Of a DNA stretch of 64,000 bases, positions 1 to 8,600 are shown in pieces. The notes below the pieces were generated by a model that was not told the DNA's origin, did no database searches, and saw only the letters and a list, made by a program, of their open reading frames with translations. The position numbers and the translations under genes are program-made. Numbering within the stretch: position 1 is the first letter of the stretch; each line of letters starts with the position of its first letter. The DNA is from Adlercreutzia muris (GTDB lineage: Bacteria; Actinomycetota; Coriobacteriia; Coriobacteriales; Eggerthellaceae): assembly GCF_008831045.1 (NCBI RefSeq), contig NZ_WAJS01000012.1, positions 19,946-83,945 on the forward strand. Direction: 5' to 3'.

Positions 1-1764
1 GGCGTGGCTGACAAGGAACAGCGCGAGGCCGTGAAGGCGGCTATGAAGGGCACGAAGTTCACCACTCCCTTCGGCAAGATCCTCCAACGGCTTCTGGCCG
101 CCGGCGTGGGCGTGCACCACGCGGGTATGTTGCCGCGCTACCGGCTGCTCGTGGAACGTCTGGCCCAGCAGGGGCTGCTGCCGGTCATCTGCGGCACCGA
201 CACCTTGGGCGTGGGCATCAACGTGCCCATCCACACGGTGGTGCTCACCCAGCTCACGAAATTCGACGGGCAGAAGATGCGCCGGCTGCGTTCGCGCGAG
301 TTCCACCAGATCGTGGGCCGTGCGGGGCGGTCGGGCTTCGACACCGAGGGCATGGTGGTGGCGCTCGCCCCCGAGCACGAGATCGAGAACCACAAGGCCA
401 TGTTGAAGGCCGGCGACGACCCGAAGAAGCAGCGCCGGGTGAAGAAGAAGCAGCCGCCCGAGGGCTTCGTCAGCTGGAACAAGCAGACCTTCGAACACCT
501 CATCGAGAAGCCGCCCGAGAAGCTGAACCCCCACATGCGCATCACCCATTCCATGGTGCTGTCGGTGGTGAGCCGCGGGGGCGACGCCTGGGCCAACGTG
601 CACCAGCTCATCGCCGATTCGGCCCAGTCCCCCGAGGAGAAGATCAAGCTGAACGCGCGGGCCGACGAGATCTTCCACACGCTGCTGGAAGCCGGCGTGG
701 TGGTGCGCGGCACCGCTGAGGACGGCAGTGCCGCCTACGAGCTCACGGTGGAGCTGCCCGAGGATTTCGCCCTGGACCAGCCCCTGTCCCCCTTCCTGCT
801 GGCGGCGCTGGACCTGCTGGATCCGGAGAGCCCCGATTACGCCCTAGACGTGATCTCGCTTGTGGAGGCCACGCTGGAGAACCCCGCCAAGGTGCTGCGG
901 GCCCAGGAGCGCAAGGCGCGGGACGCCGCCATGGCCGCCATGAAGGCCGACGGCGTGGAATACGAGGAGCGCCTGGAGCGGCTGGCGGAAATCACCTACC
1001 CCAAGCCCCTGGAAGAGCTGCTCGCCCACGCCTTCGATCTGTACTGTCAGGGCGTGCCGTGGGCCCGCGACTACGAGCTTCTGCCCAAGAGCGTGCTGCG
1101 CGACATGGTGGAGACGGCGAGCGACTTCAAGACCTACATCGGCCGCTACGGCATCGCGAAGTTGGAGGGGACGCTTTTGCGCTACCTGTCCGACGCCTTC
1201 CGGGTGCTCGTGCGCACCCTGCCGCCCGATGCGCTGGACGATAGGCTGCGCGACATCATCGCGTGGCTCGGGTTCATGGTGCGCACCACCGACTCGTCGC
1301 TCGTGGACGCCTGGGAGAATGCCGGCGCACTGCCCGAGGCCGGCGCCCCGCCCGTGGCCGCCGATGCCGTGGTGGCCGACCGTCACGGCATGGAGGTCAT
1401 GGTGCGCAATGCGCTCTTCGCCCGCGTGCGCCTGGCGGCCCTGGAGCGCACCCGCGAGCTGGGGAATCTGGATGAGAACTGGGGCTTTACCGAGCGCGCC
1501 TGGGATGCGGCCCTGGACGACTACTTCGCCGAGCACAACGAGATCCGCCTGGACGGCGATGCGCGCAGCGCCGCCTACCTGGCCATCGACGAGGGACCGG
1601 AGCAGAAAGAGCATCTCTGGCACGTGCGCCAGATCTTCCTCGACGAGGACGGCGACGGCGACTTCCGCATCGAAGCCGACGTAGACCTGGATGCCACCCA
1701 AGAGGAGGGCGAGGTCATCTTCAAGAACTACCGCGTGGGCTTTGTAGAAGATTTGGGCGAGTAG
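1..1764 (+). CDS. DEAD/DEAH-box RNA/DNA helicase with DUF3516 domain, 3' part
   Basis: The frame is open from the first base, so the N-terminal DEAD-box RecA domain lies outside the window. What remains begins in the second RecA lobe: the GVGVHHAGMLPRYR segment, the GTDTLGVGINVP segment and the HQIVGRAGRSG motif VI are typical of Ski2-like superfamily 2 helicases. The last roughly 350 residues match the DUF3516 extension found in actinobacterial helicases. The likely role is RNA or DNA unwinding in the cytoplasm. A GTG at position 4 exists but is internal to the conserved fold, so it is not a believable start. The gene ends 187 bases before a convergent small gene, and the gap carries short CCGACACCGTGG repeats. 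Confidence 0.9.
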   Translation, partial: GVADKEQREAVKAAMKGTKFTTPFGKILQRLLAAGVGVHHAGMLPRYRLLVERLAQQGLLPVICGTDTLGVGINVPIHTVVLTQLTKFDGQKMRRLRSREFHQIVGRAGRSGFDTEGMVVALAPEHEIENHKAMLKAGDDPKKQRRVKKKQPPEGFVSWNKQTFEHLIEKPPEKLNPHMRITHSMVLSVVSRGGDAWANVHQLIADSAQSPEEKIKLNARADEIFHTLLEAGVVVRGTAEDGSAAYELTVELPEDFALDQPLSPFLLAALDLLDPESPDYALDVISLVEATLENPAKVLRAQERKARDAAMAAMKADGVEYEERLERLAEITYPKPLEELLAHAFDLYCQGVPWARDYELLPKSVLRDMVETASDFKTYIGRYGIAKLEGTLLRYLSDAFRVLVRTLPPDALDDRLRDIIAWLGFMVRTTDSSLVDAWENAGALPEAGAPPVAADAVVADRHGMEVMVRNALFARVRLAALERTRELGNLDENWGFTERAWDAALDDYFAEHNEIRLDGDARSAAYLAIDEGPEQKEHLWHVRQIFLDEDGDGDFRIEADVDLDATQEEGEVIFKNYRVGFVEDLGE

Positions 1765-1823
1765 CGCCTGCGGGAGCTCTCTTGGGGCCGCCGCGGCAAG
1801 TCGACCACGCTGCGGACGCCGCG

Positions 1824-1921
1824 CCGACACCGTGGTACCGCGGCGCCAGTACCGACACTGTGGCACCGTGGGGCCGCACCGCCGACGCCGACACCGTGGC
1901 ACCGTGGGACCGACACCATGG
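1824..1921. repeat. Interspersed CCGACACCGTGG repeats
   Basis: Four near-identical 12-base units start at 1824, 1852, 1888 and 1910, several followed by (G/T)GCACCG or TACCG. They lie between two convergent genes, where they can form GC-rich foldbacks and may help end transcription from both sides. No function is shown. Confidence 0.6.
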
Positions 1922-1950
1922 CGCCGCTCCCTCGCAATGCAAACGCTCAG

Positions 1951-2160
1951 CTAGCCGCTCACCCGCGAGAACTGCACCGTCTTGTGCTTCATCGAGATCT
2001 TCCCCACCTCCCAGCCGCGGCACACGAGCTCCTTCTTATAATTCAGAAACGAATGGTCCAGGGGAACACCGGCGTGCTCGCCCACCTCGTCGAAGGTGAG
2101 GGTCAGCTCCTCGCCAGGCTGGGCAGCTACCCAGTCCCACAGTTTGTCGTACTTGCTCAT
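1951..2160 (-). CDS. Small conserved protein, DUF7662-like
   Basis: A 69-residue protein. The start MSKYDKLWDW is preceded by GGAAAGGACGC at good ribosome-binding distance; a longer reading upstream has no such site. The layout (short Y-x-x-L-W helix, acidic strand with LTFDEVGEHAGVPL, basic W-containing end) resembles the small DUF7662 family of presumed nucleic-acid-associated proteins, but this is from memory of the pattern and is weak. No catalytic motif or membrane segment is visible. It converges on the DUF3516 helicase and may be a monocistronic housekeeping gene. Confidence 0.6.
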   Translation of the reverse strand: MSKYDKLWDWVAAQPGEELTLTFDEVGEHAGVPLDHSFLNYKKELVCRGWEVGKISMKHKTVQFSRVSG

Positions 2161-2258
2161 GGCGCGTCCTTTCCGCATTTCAAAATCCTCGAAAACGCCC
2201 CCATTCTCCCGCTCCCTTCTCTTTTTAGACGAGCAGCGCGATTTTGTATCGAAAACGC

Positions 2259-2384
2259 GACTTATGAGCGTCTCGATGCCCATCTCGCATGAACCGCTTC
2301 ATCGACATTTCAAGAAATCCCAGGTCGCAGTTTTCCAACGCATAGCACCACTACCAAATTCCGTAACACGGACGCTCATAAGTC
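2259..2384. repeat. Gene-poor stretch with a separated perfect 14-bp inverted repeat
   Basis: GACTTATGAGCGTC at 2259-2272 is repeated exactly, inverted, at 2371-2384, and both copies are preceded outward by an A-rich AAAANGN flank. About 98 bases lie between the arms. The whole 2161-2483 region is AT-rich for this genome and has no convincing reading frame. The arrangement resembles a small palindromic intergenic element. Confidence 0.55.
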
Positions 2385-2483
2385 ACATTTTGCCTCATTT
2401 TTTCGACTTTCGCAGAAATCTTTCACGTCCGGTGCCTTTCGCGGACGATGCGGCAACGAAACGAACGCTAACCAAAATAGTTG

Positions 2484-2512
2484 TTGATCGACAACGCGTC
2501 AGGGTGTAGAGT
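2484..2512 (+). promoter_or_regulatory. Putative sigma-70 promoter for the glycine riboswitch transcript
   Basis: TTGATC at 2484-2489 and TAGAGT at 2507-2512 are separated by 17 bases. They lie about 110 bases upstream of the riboswitch aptamer. Confidence 0.5.
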
Positions 2513-2614
2513 GGCCTGCGTCAATATTTCTGTGATGTCTTCGGGATGTGCAAGGCGCTCGCGTTGACGGCAGGGCGGCCCCGCCGCAATGTCGCAGCAC
2601 GAACGCGACCCGCA

Positions 2615-2715
2615 AACCGGAGGCGGAGAAAACTCTGGAGAACTCTTAAGTGAGTGCCGAAGGTGCAAGGCCCCGTTCACGGGCGCCGAATCTCTCAGGC
2701 AAACGGACAGAGCGA
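2615..2715 (+). ncRNA. Glycine riboswitch, single aptamer
   Basis: The stretch holds the conserved glycine-aptamer blocks in order: ACTCTGGAGA at 2631-2640, GTGCCGAAGGTGCAAG at 2654-2669, GCGCCGAATCTCTCAGGCAA at 2682-2701, and GGACAGAG at 2705-2712. Only one aptamer is seen; the upstream 100 bases do not repeat these blocks. It sits 70 bases before a Na+/alanine-glycine symporter gene, the standard target of this riboswitch class, where it would tune glycine uptake. No clear intrinsic terminator lies between aptamer and gene, so control at translation initiation is possible. Confidence 0.93.
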
Positions 2716-2783
2716 TGACGCGACCTTTTCGGCCGGCCACGCATAAGTTCCCCCGAGTTTTCTCGCGAGAAGAAGGGAACGCC

Positions 2784-4259
2784 GTGGAAGAGGCACTGCT
2801 TGGTATCGTTACCACCATCAACAACTATCTTTCCAACTACATCCTCATCATCCTGCTGCTCGGCATGGGTATCTGGTTCACCGTGCGCACCAAGGGCATC
2901 CAGTTCCGCTGCTTCGGCGAGGGCTGGCGCCGCGTGTTCGGCGACTTCAGCCTGCGCGGCGGCAACCAGGGCGGCGGCATGACCTCGTTCCAGGCCCTGT
3001 CCACCGCCATCGCGGCCCAGGTGGGCACCGGCAACATCGTGGGCGCATGCGGCGCCATCATCGTGGGCGGCCCGGGCGCCATCTTCTGGATGTGGATCAT
3101 CGCGCTTCTGGGCATGGCCACCAACTACGCTGAGGCCGTCATGGCGCAGAAGACCCGTGTCGTGGACGAGGACGGCACCGTGCACGGCGGTCCGGTGTAC
3201 TACATCACCACGGCCTTCAAGGGCGGTCTGGGCAAGTTCCTCGCCGGGTTCTTCGCCGTGGCCATCATCCTGGCGCTCGGATTTATGGGCTGCATGGTGC
3301 AGTCCAACTCCATCGCCGAGACCATGAACACCGCCTTCGGCATTCCCACCTGGGTCATCGGCCTGGCCGTGGTCATTCTGGCCGGCATCGTGTTCATCGG
3401 CGGCGTGTCCCGTTTGGCCGCCGTCACCGAGAAGATCGTGCCCATCATGGCCATCCTCTACGTGCTCGGCTCGCTTATCGTGCTCATCATGAACGCGGCG
3501 AACATCCCGGCCACCTTCGCGCTCATCTTCGAGTGCGCCTTCAACCCCGCCGCCACCGTGGGCGGCGCCACTTTCGGCATCATCGCCGCTATCAGCCAGG
3601 GCGCCAAGCGCGGCCTGTTCTCCAACGAGGCCGGCATGGGCTCCACCCCGCACGCCCACGCGCTGGCCGAGGTGCGCGACCCCCACGAGCAGGGCGTTGT
3701 GGCCATGATCGGCGTGTTCGTGGACACCATCGTAGTGGTCACCATGACCGCGCTCGTGGTGCTGTCCACCCTGTACGTGGGCGACGGAATGCTCGCTACC
3801 GGCGACTACGCGAGCCTCACCGCCGAGACTATCACCAAGACCAACATCGCCCAGCTGGCCTTCGGGCAGTTCTTCGGCGAGGGCGCAGGTGCCTGGTTCG
3901 TGGCCATCTGCCTTTTGTTCTTCGCCTTCTCCACCATTCTGTCGTGGAACCTGTTCGCGAAGCTGAACGTGGAGTGGCTCTTCGGAAAGCGCGCCGTGCT
4001 GCCCTTTACCGTGATCGCGCTCGTGTTCATCTTCCTAGGCTCGCTTTTGTCCAACGACCTGGTATGGGAGATGGCCGATATGTTTAACCAGCTCATGGTC
4101 ATTCCCAACGCCATTGCGCTGTTCGCCCTATCGGGCGCGGTGCTGGCCATCGCCAACGCCAAGCATGACAAACGCGCCCTGGATGTGGCCGAGGAGAAGC
4201 TCGCAGACAAGGAGCGCGCCGCCATGAACGCCATGGTGGAGAAGGACGAGCGGAAGTAG
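2784..4259 (+). CDS. Sodium:alanine/glycine symporter, AGCS family
   Basis: A 491-residue inner-membrane transporter. It is expected to import alanine or glycine with Na+. The AGCS signatures GTGNIVGACGAI (Na+ site region), GGPGAIFWMW and FSNEAGMGSTPHAHA are all present, and about ten or more hydrophobic segments follow the short N-terminus. The start chosen is GTG at 2784, 7 bases after AAGGGA; the frame is open further upstream, but that part overlaps the riboswitch. Position directly behind a glycine riboswitch supports glycine as substrate. A strong intrinsic terminator follows. Confidence 0.92.
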   Translation: MEEALLGIVTTINNYLSNYILIILLLGMGIWFTVRTKGIQFRCFGEGWRRVFGDFSLRGGNQGGGMTSFQALSTAIAAQVGTGNIVGACGAIIVGGPGAIFWMWIIALLGMATNYAEAVMAQKTRVVDEDGTVHGGPVYYITTAFKGGLGKFLAGFFAVAIILALGFMGCMVQSNSIAETMNTAFGIPTWVIGLAVVILAGIVFIGGVSRLAAVTEKIVPIMAILYVLGSLIVLIMNAANIPATFALIFECAFNPAATVGGATFGIIAAISQGAKRGLFSNEAGMGSTPHAHALAEVRDPHEQGVVAMIGVFVDTIVVVTMTALVVLSTLYVGDGMLATGDYASLTAETITKTNIAQLAFGQFFGEGAGAWFVAICLLFFAFSTILSWNLFAKLNVEWLFGKRAVLPFTVIALVFIFLGSLLSNDLVWEMADMFNQLMVIPNAIALFALSGAVLAIANAKHDKRALDVAEEKLADKERAAMNAMVEKDERK

Positions 4260-4273
4260 GCCGTTCAGTCGTC

Positions 4274-4320
4274 ATGGCAGACTCACGTGTATACCACTCA
4301 TGAGTCTGCCATTTTCATTT
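4274..4320 (+). terminator. Rho-independent terminator of the symporter gene
   Basis: ATGGCAGACTCA at 4274-4285 pairs perfectly with TGAGTCTGCCAT at 4301-4312, followed by a T-rich tract (TTTCATTTTG). Confidence 0.9.
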
Positions 4321-4360
4321 TGTGTCAACTCTATTAAATATAGGAACATTTGTTTCCATA

Positions 4361-4395
4361 TTGACATTGCCGCAAAATGACGCACCTGCTATAAT
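4361..4395 (+). promoter_or_regulatory. Extended -10 promoter facing the 3' end of the DUF3644 gene
   Basis: TGCTATAAT at 4387-4395 is a consensus extended -10. TTGACA at 4361-4366 is a perfect -35 hexamer but 23 bases away, so the extended -10 probably acts alone. Transcription would run rightward, antisense to the convergent DUF3644 gene. Confidence 0.5.
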
Positions 4396-4402
4396 CTATT
4401 TC

Positions 4403-4500
4403 ACCAAAGCCGACTTGAGTGGATACAAGCTGGGTTCCCGAATGGGAGTAGGCATAGGTTGTATGCTTAGAATTCCTTTGCTCCTGGGGTCGGCTTTGGT
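4403..4500. repeat. 12-bp inverted repeat at the 3' end of the DUF3644 gene
   Basis: ACCAAAGCCGAC at 4403-4414 and its exact inverse GTCGGCTTTGGT at 4489-4500. The right arm lies in the last codons of the DUF3644 gene, the left arm downstream of it. An RNA started at the promoter near 4390 would carry both arms. Confidence 0.5.
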
Positions 4501-5519
4501 CGTTTCGCAACTTCTTTCTTCAGGCGATCGATGATGCCTTCCGGATTCTCTCGTATCTTATCCCAAATCAAATCCACCGCTTGCTGCGAATAAATGAAAG
4601 AAGAGGCCTCCCCTTCCAGCGAGTTATCGTAAGAGTATCGGCTATCGGTTTTCATTCCATAGAATGAAGTAAACAGTCCGAACATATAGAGGTTGAAGGG
4701 GCGACGATTCTTTGTGCGGGCGCGCGTATCCGAGCCATCCTGCATCAGAACAACGTTCGACTTCGCCAGACGCTCGCAAATAGCCTTTACCACTCCACTC
4801 GGGCGATAGGGATATTTGTTCTTAACTTCAACAGGTGTCTTGATGATCGCCACGGGCACATCACCGCTCTCGGCAATGCGAAAAGTATGGTCGGCATCGC
4901 CTTTCTTCGTACTTCTCAACTCAGTTACATAGGTGCAGCTGAATTTTCTGTTATCGAGTTCATCAGCTGTGGTAAGGATGCCCTCGCGTTTTTCCAACAT
5001 CTTCTCAAGAACAATGGGGTCGTAGCGGGCGCGGCACTCATCTTCATCCACTGCAGATTTGCGAACAGACAAAACAAGATAGTTCTCCGGAATGAGGTCG
5101 CTCACCTCGATACCTAAGAGCCTTCTTGCCTGACGATCGAAATTTTCAACGGAGGCTTGCAGAATGGGCCCGTAGAAACTTTCGTATTCAGGAACAACGA
5201 AATGAGCGCTGGTATTTCGCACATCGATGAGCTTGTCCATATTCCTGCGAAGAGGATCTTTGCTGTTCGTAAACACTTTTTTGAGGCAATCCTCTAGGGA
5301 AAGAGTACGCGTATTTCCAGGATAATAGATCTCCCCAATTCCATACCGCTCAATAATATGAGCTTTAAGCATGAGCTCCCATGCGTTGCAGAGGAAGAAA
5401 GAGCAGCCTTCTACATGGTACTGAATAGTAGGGCGATTATAGAGCTCGATGGCGAGCAAGAAAGCCTCCTGAGCCTTTCGTATAAGTCGATCGTACGTCT
5501 GTCGCTCCTGGTCGTTCAT
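4467..5519 (-). CDS. DUF3644 domain protein with HEPN-type motif
   Basis: A 350-residue soluble protein. The N-terminal third has the DUF3644 pattern (AFLLAIELYNRPTI, VEGCSFFLCNAWELMLKA) and an R-x4-H element, RNTSAH at residues 101-106, the arrangement used as catalytic pair in HEPN ribonucleases. The rest is of unknown fold. The gene is visibly more AT-rich than its neighbours, which suggests horizontal transfer. An extended -10 (TGCTATGAT, minus strand 5566-5558) lies upstream and GGGGGCGAT precedes the ATG. HEPN/DUF3644 proteins are often found in defence islands, but no partner gene is adjacent, so a defence or toxin role is inference. Confidence 0.8.
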   Translation of the reverse strand: MNDQERQTYDRLIRKAQEAFLLAIELYNRPTIQYHVEGCSFFLCNAWELMLKAHIIERYGIGEIYYPGNTRTLSLEDCLKKVFTNSKDPLRRNMDKLIDVRNTSAHFVVPEYESFYGPILQASVENFDRQARRLLGIEVSDLIPENYLVLSVRKSAVDEDECRARYDPIVLEKMLEKREGILTTADELDNRKFSCTYVTELRSTKKGDADHTFRIAESGDVPVAIIKTPVEVKNKYPYRPSGVVKAICERLAKSNVVLMQDGSDTRARTKNRRPFNLYMFGLFTSFYGMKTDSRYSYDNSLEGEASSFIYSQQAVDLIWDKIRENPEGIIDRLKKEVAKRPKPTPGAKEF

Positions 5520-5557
5520 ATCGCCCCCACTTCCATATCCCCTGATAATGACGAAGC

Positions 5558-5566
5558 ATCATAGCA
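5558..5566 (-). promoter_or_regulatory. Extended -10 element for the DUF3644 gene
   Basis: On the minus strand TGCTATGAT reads toward the DUF3644 gene, about 40 bases before its ATG. No good -35 is visible. Confidence 0.4.
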
Positions 5567-5611
5567 CGCGCGAAGAATCGCGCTCTTGGACCCGTCGAAA
5601 ACTAATACTTT

Positions 5612-8600
5612 TTACTCTTCCCCCAAAAGCTCGGCGAGGCGGTCGCGGGTGAGGCCTTCCAGGGCATCGGCACCGGTGGCGGCCACCACGGAGTCGGCCA
5701 GGTCGCGCTTGGCCTCTTGCAGCGCCACGATGCGCTCCTCGATGGTGCCCTTCGCCACCACCTTGTACACGTCCACCTCGTGCTCCTGCCCGATGCGGTG
5801 GGCCCGGTCGGTGGCCTGGTCGGTGGCCGCGGCGTTCCACCACGGGTCGGCGTGCACCACCACCGAGGCGCCTGTGAGGTTGAGCCCCGTGCCGCCGGCC
5901 TTCAGCGACACGAGGAACACCGGCGTGTCGTCCTCGTTGAAGCGCTTCACCAGCTCCACCCGCTCGCGCTTGGGCGTGGCGCCCGTGATGGTGAAGTGCG
6001 TAAGCCTTCGTCGGTCAAGCTCGTCGGCCAGCACCGATAGATAGCTGGTGAACTGGGAGAACACGAGCACCTTGCGGTCGGCCTCCTGGGCCTCGGCCAC
6101 CAGCTCCATGATGGCGCCGAGTTTCTCGGCTCCGCCCCGGTAGTTCTCGAACACGAGGGACGGATCCAGCGCGATCTGACGCAGACGCGTGAGCTCGGCG
6201 AGCACCTCCACCGAGCTCTTCTCGGCCTCGGCCAGGCGCCCGCGCCGGTTCGCCCGCGAGGCGTTCTGGCACTTCTGGGCGTTCAAGTCCTCGCGCAGCC
6301 GCTGCTCGGCCCCGTCGTAGAGGCGCCGTTGCTCGTCGCTTAGGGGCACGTAGCGCACCATCTCGGTCTTCGCTGGTAGATCGGTGAGCACGTCGGCCTT
6401 CCGCCGGCGTAGCAGAAACGGCTCCACGAGCGCCCGCAGGCGGGCGGCCGCCTCCTCGTCTTCCCCTAAGATGCCCAGCTCGTAGCGCTCGCGGAAGCGC
6501 TCGTAGCTGCCGAGGAGCCCCGGCATGAGGAAGTCGAAGATGCTCCACAGCTCCGAGAGGCGGTTCTCGATGGGCGTGCCCGTCAGCGCGAAGCGCAGCG
6601 GGGCACGCAGGCGCTTCACCGCGCGGGTGGTCTTGGTGGCGTGGTTCTTGATGCGCTGGGCCTCGTCGAGCACCACCATGCCCCAGCCGACCGGCTGCAG
6701 GAAGGGCCCGTCGATGCGCACGCGGTCGTAGGAGGCCACGATGACAGCCGGTGCGACCGCGGGGGCACCGTCACCGGCCGCCCGCGCACCGCGCCCGATC
6801 ACGCTGCCCTCCTCCGCAGCCGCCCGGGCCACGAGCATCTCGCGCTGGGCGCGCGTGCCCTCCAGGGCCCCCACGGGCACGGCAGGCGCGAAGCGGGCGA
6901 ACTCGTCCAGCCAGTTGAACACGAGGGAAGCCGGGCACGCGATGAGCACGGGCGCTTCCAGCCGCCCCGCGTCCCGCAGGCTCTGCAAAAGCGCGATGGT
7001 CTGGAGCGTCTTGCCGAGGCCCATCTCGTCGGCGAGGATGCCGCCGAAGCCGAGGGAGGCAAGCCGCGCGAGCCAGCGGAAGCCCTCCAGCTGGTAGGGA
7101 CGCAGCGTGGCGGCCAGGCCCGCAGGGGGCTCCACGGGACAGCCCGGCTCCTCCACCCGGCGCAGGTAGTCCTCGAAGGTCGCGTCGCGCACCGCGTCGG
7201 CGTATTCCCGATCGAGGTAGAACGCCTGGTAGGTGGGAATCTGCGCCGAGCCGTTCAGAAGATCGTCGGCCGACACGCCCAGATCGCGCATCATCTCGCC
7301 GAGATGCGCCACATCGCCCTCGGCAAGCGCCACAATGCGCCCGTCGCTCATGCGGTGGAAGCGCTTGCGGCGGCGCAGCGAGGAGAACATCGCCGCCAGC
7401 TCATCGCGGGACACGTCGCTGTCGCGCACGTCCATCTGAATGAGGTTCGCGACCAGTGAAAGACCCAGCTGCACCCGCGGCGGCCGCTCTGCCACGAGCC
7501 GATCGAAGGCCGGAGTGGTGAACACCTCGCCCGCGGCGCGGAACTGCGCGAGGCCCCCGTAGAGCAGCTCGCCGGCCAGGTCGGCCTGGCGCAGCGGCAG
7601 CGTCATGGAGCCGTCGAAGAACTGGGCGGCCAGCATGATGCCGGCGTCCTCCAACGCCTGATCGCGGAAGGGCTGCTGCGAGGCGGGGCGCAGCTCGGGT
7701 TCCTCGCCCGAGTCGGCGGGGCTGGCCAGCACCACCTCGCGCTCGCCGTAGAACGCCTTCACCGTCAGGCGGATGAGCGCCGCCTCCTTCTTCCCGGTCT
7801 TATCGAAGTAGAAGGCAAGGGTGCCGGCCACCGGGCGCAGAGCCTCCCACCCCTCAGGCAGGCGCACGTCCACCGCCGCCTCCAGCACCGGCAGCGCCCG
7901 ACGGCAGAACGCCGCCCCGTCGCCCTCGGCCACGAAGGCCGCGGCGCCGTCGGCAAGGCCCGCCTCCCGCAGAAACGCGAAGGCTGCCGCCGCGGCGCCC
8001 TCCACCCGCGCGGCCACGCCGTCGGCGAGCACGTAGGCCCGCTCCAAGCCCCGCACCACCAGCGCGGATTCGGACAGGTGCAGGTCGTAGCCGCCATCGG
8101 CAGCATCGAACAGAAGGGCCGTAAGCGGTGCGTCGGCGGCCACACGCCACGGTTCAGGCGCAACGTCGGCGCTCGCCTCGGCGTTGCCGGCGCGACGCGC
8201 AAACGTGAAGGATCCCTCGCCGAGGGCGTCCAGCAGGGCCACTACCTCCGCCTCGCGCACCCGTGCCTCGCGCTTGCCGGTGCCGGCAGTGCGGAAGGCC
8301 GAGCCCCCGAACAGGCGCTCGTCAGGAAAGAGCCCGGCCACCACCCGGGCCACGGCCCGGGACGGCTCGTCGAAGGCCTCCAGGCGATGGGCGAAGGCGA
8401 GCTTCTTGCCGTAGGCGTGAAACTCACCGCGTTGCACGTGGCGGGCGAAGTCCTCGATGTCGCGCACCTGGTAGGTTCCGCGCGCACCGCCCACCGCCAG
8501 GCGCAGCGACCAGAGGCGCCCGTCGTAGACGAGCTGAACATCCAGGCGCACGCTGCCGGGCGTCACGCCCGAGGCCGTCCCTTCCGCACCACGCGAGGCA

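Noticed and set aside
2515..2614. A second glycine aptamer upstream of the first
   Set aside because: The conserved CTGGAGA, CCGAAGG and CTCAGGCAAA blocks are not repeated here.
4322..4534. A 70-codon plus-strand frame next to the DUF3644 gene
   Set aside because: It starts 65 bases before the only good promoter there and its second half is antisense to the DUF3644 gene; no ribosome-binding site or family pattern was seen.
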